Shown here one piece after another: positions 1 through 4,244 of a stretch of 5,126 nucleotides of DNA (position 1 is its first letter; each line of letters begins with the position of its first letter). The translations under genes were made by a program, and so were the position numbers. The notes below the pieces were generated by a model. It was not told the origin of the DNA. It did no database searches and worked only from the letters and a program-made list of their open reading frames with translations. This DNA comes from CAZJFC01 sp964545245 (GTDB lineage: Bacteria; Pseudomonadota; Alphaproteobacteria; Rickettsiales; 21-14-0-20-44-7): the NCBI GenBank assembly GCA_964545245.1, contig CAZJFC010000095.1, positions 1 to 5,126 of the forward strand. Direction: 5' to 3'.

Positions 1-39
1 AGTTGCAAGCATTAAGCCTGCGGCCATATAACATCTCAT
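1..39 (-). CDS. 5' end of an unidentified gene, possibly exported (partial)
   Basis: An ATG at 39-37 is preceded, seven bases upstream, by a perfect AGGAG ribosome binding site (minus strand, positions 51-47). The 13 codons visible before the window edge read MRCYMAAGLMLAT. A short start with one arginine followed by small and hydrophobic residues is compatible with the beginning of a signal peptide or lipoprotein signal, but there is too little to identify a family. The gene lies 41 bases downstream of the DUF2946-type gene on the same strand, so the two probably share a transcript. Its ribosome binding site forms one arm of the long inverted repeat at 44-100. DUF2946 genes are, as I recall, often found beside TonB-dependent copper receptors or copper chaperones, so an outer-membrane receptor or periplasmic protein is a reasonable guess only. 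Confidence 0.6.
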   Translation of the reverse strand, partial: MRCYMAAGLMLAT

Positions 40-43
40 AGAT

Positions 44-100
44 AAGCTCCTGTTAAAGTTAGATAAAATTAAAATTTAACCTAACTAACAGGAGGGGCTT
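44..100 (-). promoter_or_regulatory. Long inverted repeat hiding the downstream ribosome binding site
   Basis: CTCCTGTTA at 47-55 and TAACAGGAG at 86-94 are perfect 9-base reverse complements. Inside them GTTAG (58-62) pairs with CTAAC (81-85), leaving only a two-base bulge (56-57). Outside them AAG (44-46) can pair with CTT (98-100) across a three-base bulge. The loop (63-80) is A/T only apart from one C. In the minus-strand transcript the 3' arm contains the AGGAG of the gene starting at 39. The 5' arm contains the last codons and the TAG stop (83-81) of the DUF2946-type gene. No T-run follows the stem on either strand, so it is not a standard intrinsic terminator. A translational-coupling hairpin is the best reading; a DNA operator is the alternative. 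Confidence 0.6.
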
Positions 101-482
101 GCTTGCGTATGCTGTAAAACAACCGGTCAGCAACAAAAACGCTATAAAAAGCAATAACTTCATCACCCTTTTCAATTAACACTTTGAATTTAGGGCTTTC
201 CTTTGCCGCAAGCGGGATGTCCTTGGCATTAACGCTGATGCAGAAAACGCAGTTTTGCTTGGTTTTATGGCCGGATTTTTCGTTCAGTTTTTTATTAAGC
301 TCATCACCGATTATGAACGAAGGGCCGCCGGGGCTGCAAATCCCGATAATACTGTCCGGCGCGGCATAGCCCACATCTTTATGTTCCGGTGCAAAAGCAA
401 GGGAAACTGCGGGCAGCAAGGCATTGAGCAAAAGCGCATATACCAATACGAAAGCAATATTATATCTCGTCAGGCGTCCCAT
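81..482 (-). CDS. DUF2946-type small exported protein with C/H/CxxC pattern
   Basis: This 133-residue protein starts with a basic segment (MGRLTRYN) and a hydrophobic core (about residues 9-29), ending in small residues near SLA or AFA at 27-31, which reads as a signal peptide. The mature part has Cys49 (ICSPGG), His72, then Cys78 and Cys81 as NCVFC, and ends in APPVS. An early cysteine, a histidine before a CxxFC or CPFC-like motif, and a terminal Arg...PP segment match the DUF2946 family as I know it. The function of that family is unsettled, although members are often linked to copper genes; metal binding by the C/H/CxxC set is inference. The ATG at 482-480 is the only ATG after an in-frame stop (494-492). 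I see no good ribosome binding site before it, so the transcript could be nearly leaderless. It lies upstream of, and probably in an operon with, the partial gene at 39-1, and is divergent from rimO. Confidence 0.72.
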   Translation of the reverse strand: MGRLTRYNIAFVLVYALLLNALLPAVSLAFAPEHKDVGYAAPDSIIGICSPGGPSFIIGDELNKKLNEKSGHKTKQNCVFCISVNAKDIPLAAKESPKFKVLIEKGDEVIAFYSVFVADRLFYSIRKQAPPVS

Positions 483-491
483 GGTGTGCCA

Positions 492-520
492 TCAATATTT
501 CATTCCCTTTGCAAAGTCAA
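492..520 (-). promoter_or_regulatory. Candidate promoter for the DUF2946-type gene
   Basis: On the minus strand TTGACT (520-515) matches five of six bases of the sigma-70 -35 box. TATTGA (497-492), 17 bases further on, matches the -10 box only partly. Transcription would begin near 485, about three bases before the ATG at 482, which would agree with the absence of a ribosome binding site. The -10 match is poor, so this is a proposal. Confidence 0.3.
507..516. promoter_or_regulatory. Perfect 10-base palindrome in the promoter spacer
   Basis: CTTTGCAAAG is a perfect dyad lying between the proposed -35 and -10 boxes of the DUF2946-type gene, touching the -35 box. This position suits an operator for a regulator, but a single 10-base palindrome can occur by chance and I do not recognise it as a known binding site. 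Confidence 0.22.
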
Positions 521-525
521 CACCC

Positions 526-554
526 TTGCTTTTCCTTATGTTTTAGGTTATGTT
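526..554 (+). promoter_or_regulatory. Candidate promoter for rimO
   Basis: TTGCTT (526-531) and TATGTT (549-554) are separated by 17 bases and resemble weak sigma-70 -35 and -10 boxes. The predicted start, near 561, would leave a leader of about 38 bases containing an 11-base palindrome (AACCA-C-TGGTT, 568-578) and the ribosome binding site GAGAGAG (581-587). The box matches are only moderate. Confidence 0.3.
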
Positions 555-598
555 CCGCCACCTTTAAAACCACTGGTTCTGAGAGAGAATTTTTGTAA

Positions 599-1894
599 AT
601 GTCGCAACCGTCACCCAAGATAGGTTTTGTTTCGCTCGGCTGCCCGAAGGCACTGGTTGATTCCGAACGCATCCTTACCCAGTTAAAAGTGGAAGGTTAT
701 GAATTCTCGCCATCTTATGAGGGCGCGGACGCGGTTATTGTGAACACCTGCGGTTTTCTGGACTCCGCGCGGAATGAATCGCTTGATGCAATCGGCGAAG
801 CTTTGAACGAAAACGGCAAAGTTATCGTGACCGGCTGCCTTGGCGCGGAACCTGATGTTATACGCGAAAAATATCCGAACGTGCTTTCCATCACTGGCCC
901 CGCCAAATATGAAAGCGTGCTGAAAGCCGTCCATGAAGCCGTACCGCTCAAGCATGACCCGTTCGTGAACCTTATCCCAAACCAGGGAATCAAACTCACC
1001 CCGAAGCATTATGCCTATCTGAAAATCTCCGAAGGCTGCAACAACCGCTGCTCGTTTTGCATCATCCCCTCACTGCGCGGTGACCTTGTAAGCCGCCCGC
1101 TCGCTGATGTGGTAAAAGAAGCAGAAAATCTAGTTAAGGCCGGAGTGAAAGAACTTCTGGTTATTTCACAGGATACCAGCGCTTATGGCGTGGATGTGAA
1201 ATATAAGGACAACACAAAATTCCTCAATTTATGCGAAGAACTGGGTAAGTTGGGCATCTGGGTTCGCCTGCACTACGTTTACCCGTATCCACATGTGGAT
1301 GAAGCAATCCCGTTGATGGCGGAAGGCAAGATCCTGCCTTATCTTGATATCCCATTCCAGCATGCAAGCGAGCGCGTGCTTAAAAACATGAAGCGCCCAG
1401 GAGCACAATCAAAAGTCACCGCCCGCCTACAAAAATGGCGTGAAATATGCCCTGATATTGCTGTTCGCTCCACCTTCATTGTCGGCTTTCCCGGCGAAAC
1501 CGAGGAAGATTTCCAGATACTGCTCGACTGGCTTGAGGAAGCGCAGCTTGAAAGAGTCGGCTGCTTTAAATATGAGCCGGTCAAAGGCGCGGTCGCCAAT
1601 GACCTTGGCCTTGGGCTTGTTCCGGAAGAAATCAAGGAAGAACGCTGGCACCGTTTCATGCAGGCGCAACAATGCATCAGCGAACGGAAACTAAAAAAGA
1701 AAATCGGCCTTACCACCGAAATCATTATTGATTCCACCTCCCCCGGCCAGATTATCGGCCGCACAAAATGGGATGCCCCGGAAATTGACGGAACCGTCCG
1801 GTTGGAAACAAAAGATTTCATCCCGGCAGGGGAAATCGTTAAGGCAAAAATCACCGCGGCAAGCGAATATGACCTTACCGCGCAATTAGCATAA
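599..1894 (+). CDS. rimO: Ribosomal protein S12 methylthiotransferase RimO
   Basis: RimO is a cytoplasmic radical-SAM enzyme that adds a methylthio group to the beta carbon of a conserved aspartate of ribosomal protein S12 (Asp88/89 in E. coli numbering). The 431 residues match the usual length and domain order. The N-terminal UPF0004 domain (about 7-120) carries its three iron-sulfur cysteines at 15 (SLGCPKA), 51 (NTCGFLDSA) and 80 (TGCLG). The radical-SAM core (about 135-365) has the CxxxCxxC set at Cys147, Cys151 and Cys154 (GCNNRCSFC) followed by IIPSLRGDLVSRP. FVGFPGE-type residues occur near 294-300, and a TRAM-like domain closes the protein (about 368-431). SLGCPKALVDSE, QDTSAYGVD and DAPEIDGTV distinguish RimO from its tRNA-modifying relative MiaB. 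A GAGAGAG ribosome binding site (581-587) lies eleven bases before the ATG. No terminator is evident after its TAA. It stands alone between a divergent gene and an OmpA-family gene. Confidence 0.97.
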   Translation: MSQPSPKIGFVSLGCPKALVDSERILTQLKVEGYEFSPSYEGADAVIVNTCGFLDSARNESLDAIGEALNENGKVIVTGCLGAEPDVIREKYPNVLSITGPAKYESVLKAVHEAVPLKHDPFVNLIPNQGIKLTPKHYAYLKISEGCNNRCSFCIIPSLRGDLVSRPLADVVKEAENLVKAGVKELLVISQDTSAYGVDVKYKDNTKFLNLCEELGKLGIWVRLHYVYPYPHVDEAIPLMAEGKILPYLDIPFQHASERVLKNMKRPGAQSKVTARLQKWREICPDIAVRSTFIVGFPGETEEDFQILLDWLEEAQLERVGCFKYEPVKGAVANDLGLGLVPEEIKEERWHRFMQAQQCISERKLKKKIGLTTEIIIDSTSPGQIIGRTKWDAPEIDGTVRLETKDFIPAGEIVKAKITAASEYDLTAQLA

Positions 1895-1941
1895 TACACG
1901 TCCTTTTCAGATTTTTTATAGCAGGGTAAAAATTCCTTATT

Positions 1942-1996
1942 ACATTCTTACTTGCCATTGGAATGTGAATTGATAAAGTCTTTCTAGGAATAAACT
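1942..1996 (+). promoter_or_regulatory. Candidate promoter region of the OmpA-family gene
   Basis: The 126 bases between rimO and the next gene are A/T-rich and lack a terminator hairpin with a T-run. Two weak sigma-70 readings are possible: TTGCCA (1952-1957) with GATAAA (1972-1977), spacer 14; or TTGATA (1970-1975) with TAAACT (1991-1996), spacer 15. Both spacers are shorter than the preferred 17. An inverted repeat, ACATTC (1942-1947) with GAATGT (1961-1966), brackets the first -35 box and could be an operator. A promoter is expected here because OmpA-family genes are usually transcribed separately, but I cannot choose between the two. Confidence 0.3.
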
Positions 1997-2020
1997 CTCA
2001 AAACCAACTGGAGATAAACC

Positions 2021-2644
2021 ATGAGAAAGACCCTTTTTGCACTTGCCATCACTGTTGTTATGGCTCCCGCAATGCTTGCTGGCAACGCCAATGCAGAACC
2101 TAAAAGAGCCGTATTCAATGAAGTGGGCGGAAAGGTTGTAAGAAGCACGAACGGCAACTGCGTCCGCACAAAATGGAGCGACAGCTCGGATGTATGCGCG
2201 CCTGAAGCGCCGCCTGCCCCGGTTGTTGTAGCTCCTCCCGCACCGGAACCTGAGCCTGAACCGGCATTGAAGCTGACAAGGGACGAAAGGACAATTTATT
2301 TCGATTTCAATAAATCAGACCTTACAGCAGAAGCAACTGCCAAGCTTGATTCCATCATCAATGCGGTTGTAGCCTCCAAGGGCGTCCAAAAGGTAGTTGT
2401 TGTTGGTTATGCCGACCAGATTGGCAGCAACGATTATAACCTAAAACTTTCACAGAAGCGTGCAAATGCAGTCGAGGATTACCTCGACGATAAAGTAACC
2501 ATCCCTACCGAAGTAAAAACCGTTTCGGCCAAAGGTGAGGAAGACCCGGTTACTGACTGTGACCCTAAGCAAAAACGGACAGAACTCATCAAATGCCTTG
2601 CAGCAGACAGGCGTGTTGAAGTCCAGTTTGTTTACGCAAAATAA
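2021..2644 (+). CDS. OmpA-family peptidoglycan-binding periplasmic protein
   Basis: The 207-residue product should be exported by Sec and anchor to peptidoglycan. A signal peptide occupies residues 1-25, with likely cleavage after ANA. There is no lipobox cysteine, so it is not an obvious lipoprotein. A short N-terminal module (about 26-60) contains GGKVVRSTNGNCVRTKW with Cys47 and Cys59, a segment often placed before OmpA domains in proteobacteria. A proline-rich linker with AP and PEP repeats (61-82) follows, then the OmpA C-terminal domain (about 88-206). The domain shows YFDFNKSDL, GYADQIGSNDYN, LSQKRANAVEDYL and DRRVEV. Asp132 and Arg147 fall where E. coli OmpA has the peptidoglycan-binding Asp271 and Arg286, with the same 15-residue spacing. 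Cys180 and Cys192 may pair as a disulfide. No beta-barrel precedes the domain, unlike classical OmpA. The ATG has a good GGAGA ribosome binding site (2010-2014) six bases upstream. Transcription ends at the hairpin just downstream. Confidence 0.93.
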   Translation: MRKTLFALAITVVMAPAMLAGNANAEPKRAVFNEVGGKVVRSTNGNCVRTKWSDSSDVCAPEAPPAPVVVAPPAPEPEPEPALKLTRDERTIYFDFNKSDLTAEATAKLDSIINAVVASKGVQKVVVVGYADQIGSNDYNLKLSQKRANAVEDYLDDKVTIPTEVKTVSAKGEEDPVTDCDPKQKRTELIKCLAADRRVEVQFVYAK

Positions 2645-2662
2645 CAACCTTAAGCAAAAACC

Positions 2663-2692
2663 AAAAGGCCGTCTACTGACGGCCTTTTTTTT
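2663..2692 (+). terminator. Rho-independent terminator of the OmpA-family gene
   Basis: GGCCGTC (2667-2673) and GACGGCC (2678-2684) form a perfect 7-base stem with a TACT loop, followed by eight Ts (2685-2692). The AAAA before the stem can extend the pairing into the T-run. It begins about 20 bases after the stop codon at 2644 and separates this gene from the phosphatase gene. Confidence 0.95.
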
Positions 2693-2694
2693 AT

Positions 2695-2721
2695 TTGGGC
2701 AATTACCTAACAAGATATAGA
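2695..2721 (+). promoter_or_regulatory. Weak candidate promoter for the PhoX-type gene
   Basis: Only 37 bases lie between the upstream terminator and the ATG at 2730, so a promoter should sit here unless readthrough supplies the gene. TTGGGC (2695-2700) and TATAGA (2716-2721) are possible -35 and -10 boxes with a short 15-base spacer, giving a start near 2728. No ribosome binding site is seen before the ATG, so a nearly leaderless message is possible. I see no Pho box repeat. Confidence 0.22.
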
Positions 2722-2729
2722 ATTCCCTT

Positions 2730-4244
2730 ATGAGCAACCTTTCAGAGTTAATCAACAAACGGATTTCACGCAGGGCTTTCCTTAGCGGCTTGCTTGTCAC
2801 CACTTCCGCAATCGCTTTCGGCCCGGACATCAAACGCAAGATAAAGGAATTCCGGAACCCCGATTATGACGTGATAATTTCATGGGGCGATTCACTTGCA
2901 GACGACACTCCCTTTGACCATAATTCATTCACGCTCGCAGACCAGCTCCGCACTTTCGGATACAATAACGACTACATTGCTTACCGCGAGCTTGGCAAAG
3001 ATAACGGCCTGCTTTGCATAAACCACGAATCAGCCTATTACCCAACCATGTTCCGCCGCAGCGACCTGGAGCGGGAGGAGCAGGTAAAAATCGAGCAGGC
3101 GGCGCATGGGGCTTCAGTTATCGAAGTAAAAAAGAATCACGGTAAATGGGAATTTGTCCGTGGCAGCAAATATAACTACCGCATCAACGCCTATGATACC
3201 GAAATGGAACTCACCGGGCCGGTTGGCGGCAAAAGCGTTATCGGGATGCTGGGCAATTGCGCCGGAGGAAAAACCCCGTGGGGAACCGTTCTTACCTGTG
3301 AAGAGAATTTCGGCGGATATTTCACCGGCAAGTTGGAGAAGCATTTGCGCTATGATTGCGGCACCGGCGACTGGGGAAATTATGACAGCCGTTTTGACCT
3401 GACCAAAAACCCGGATGAAGCTTATAAATTCGGCTGGGTAGTTGAATATGACCCTTATGACCCATCGTGGAAACCAAAAAAACGCACCGCGCTTGGCCGC
3501 ATGGCGCATGAGGGCGCGAACACCGCCCTCACAAAAGATAACCGCGTAGTGGTTTATATGGGCGATGATAAGGCTTTTGAATATCTTTATAAATTCATCA
3601 CCCGCAAAAAATTCAATGCCGATAACCTGAAAAGCAACCGCAACCTGCTTGATGATGGCACGCTATACGTCGCCAAATTCCATGAAAGTGGAAAACTCGA
3701 ATGGCTGCCAATTCCGCAGGAGGAACTGCTCCATACCCGCGAAGCAGCAGATAAGCTGGGGGCAACCACGATGGACAGGCCGGAAGATGTCGAGGTCAAC
3801 CCGGTTACCGGCAAGGTGTATGTCACCCTGACCAATAATTACTGGCGCACTGAGACCAATCCCGCGAACCCGCGCCCAAAAAATATTCATGGCCATATAA
3901 TTGAGATCACCGAAGACGACCATGCCGACCTTGAATGCGAATGGGATATTTATATCCTTGGGACAGATAGCTTCAGTTGCCCAGATAACCTCGCCTTTGA
4001 TGATAAGGGTAATATGTATGTCACCACCGATACACAGAATTTCGGTGGGCTGCATATAATAAAAGGGCGTGAAGCACACCAAATTTTCCTAGTCGAAGCT
4101 GGCGCGGAAATGACAGGCCCTGAATTCGCCCCGGATTATGAATCCATTTTCTTAAGCGCGCAGGGCCCAAACAAAAAATGGCCAAACGGGGCAAAGATAC
4201 CACGCCCAAGCGTTATAAATTTTGATTACAGGCAGAAGATTTAA
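2730..4244 (+). CDS. Tat-exported PhoX/DUF839-family phosphatase
   Basis: The 504-residue protein belongs to the PhoX (DUF839) group, calcium- and iron-dependent alkaline phosphatases that release phosphate from organic esters outside the cytoplasm. A twin-arginine signal is visible: SRRAFLSG at 13-20, a modest hydrophobic stretch, and a possible AIA cleavage site at 27-29. Family signatures occur in order: FGYNNDYIAY (76-85), LLCINHES (94-101), AAHGASV (124-130), GNCAGGKTPWGTVLTCEEN (175-193), FGWVVEYDPYDP (234-245), KRTALGRMAHEGA (251-263), VVYMGDDKAFEYLYKF (274-289), ATTMDRPEDVEVNP (345-358), YVTLTNN (364-370), GHIIEI (388-393) and FSCPDNLAFD (415-424). Cys177 in NCAGG fits the iron-ligand cysteine (Cys179 in Pseudomonas PhoX). 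The remaining Glu and Asp residues of the CEEN, HEGA, GDD and PEDVE motifs are probable metal ligands. It is shorter than many family members (about 600 or more). The ATG is the first start after an in-frame stop at 2718 and keeps the Tat motif near the N-terminus. Its TAA directly abuts the kdsA stop codon. Substrate is not shown. Confidence 0.9.
   Translation: MSNLSELINKRISRRAFLSGLLVTTSAIAFGPDIKRKIKEFRNPDYDVIISWGDSLADDTPFDHNSFTLADQLRTFGYNNDYIAYRELGKDNGLLCINHESAYYPTMFRRSDLEREEQVKIEQAAHGASVIEVKKNHGKWEFVRGSKYNYRINAYDTEMELTGPVGGKSVIGMLGNCAGGKTPWGTVLTCEENFGGYFTGKLEKHLRYDCGTGDWGNYDSRFDLTKNPDEAYKFGWVVEYDPYDPSWKPKKRTALGRMAHEGANTALTKDNRVVVYMGDDKAFEYLYKFITRKKFNADNLKSNRNLLDDGTLYVAKFHESGKLEWLPIPQEELLHTREAADKLGATTMDRPEDVEVNPVTGKVYVTLTNNYWRTETNPANPRPKNIHGHIIEITEDDHADLECEWDIYILGTDSFSCPDNLAFDDKGNMYVTTDTQNFGGLHIIKGREAHQIFLVEAGAEMTGPEFAPDYESIFLSAQGPNKKWPNGAKIPRPSVINFDYRQKI

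Noticed and set aside
184..623. Open frames on the plus strand opposite the DUF2946-type gene (184-369 and 255-623)
   Set aside because: They lie antisense to a better supported gene, show no recognisable motifs, and the longer one runs into the start of rimO. The minus-strand frame has a signal peptide and family-like cysteines.
683..1009. Overlapping minus-strand frames within the first third of rimO
   Set aside because: No domain, no start signals, and fully covered by the conserved UPF0004 domain of rimO on the other strand.
1339..1899. A 186-residue open frame on the minus strand within rimO
   Set aside because: It is antisense to a complete and unmistakable rimO, with a serine- and arginine-rich composition typical of shadow frames and no ribosome binding site I could credit.
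1906..1936. TTTTTTA and TAAAAA segments after rimO as a terminator
   Set aside because: The possible stem is A/T pairs only and is not followed by a T-run, so it would not stop transcription reliably.
2210..2270. Repetitive proline-coding stretch in the OmpA-family gene as a DNA repeat
   Set aside because: It encodes the usual proline-rich linker before an OmpA domain; the repetition is at the protein level and not a separate element.
2450..2839. A 129-residue minus-strand frame across the OmpA-family terminator
   Set aside because: It crosses a strong terminator and the ends of two real genes, and its residues follow the complement of conserved coding sequence.
3114..4082. Minus- and plus-strand frames inside the PhoX-type gene
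   Set aside because: All overlap conserved motifs of the family and have no independent support.
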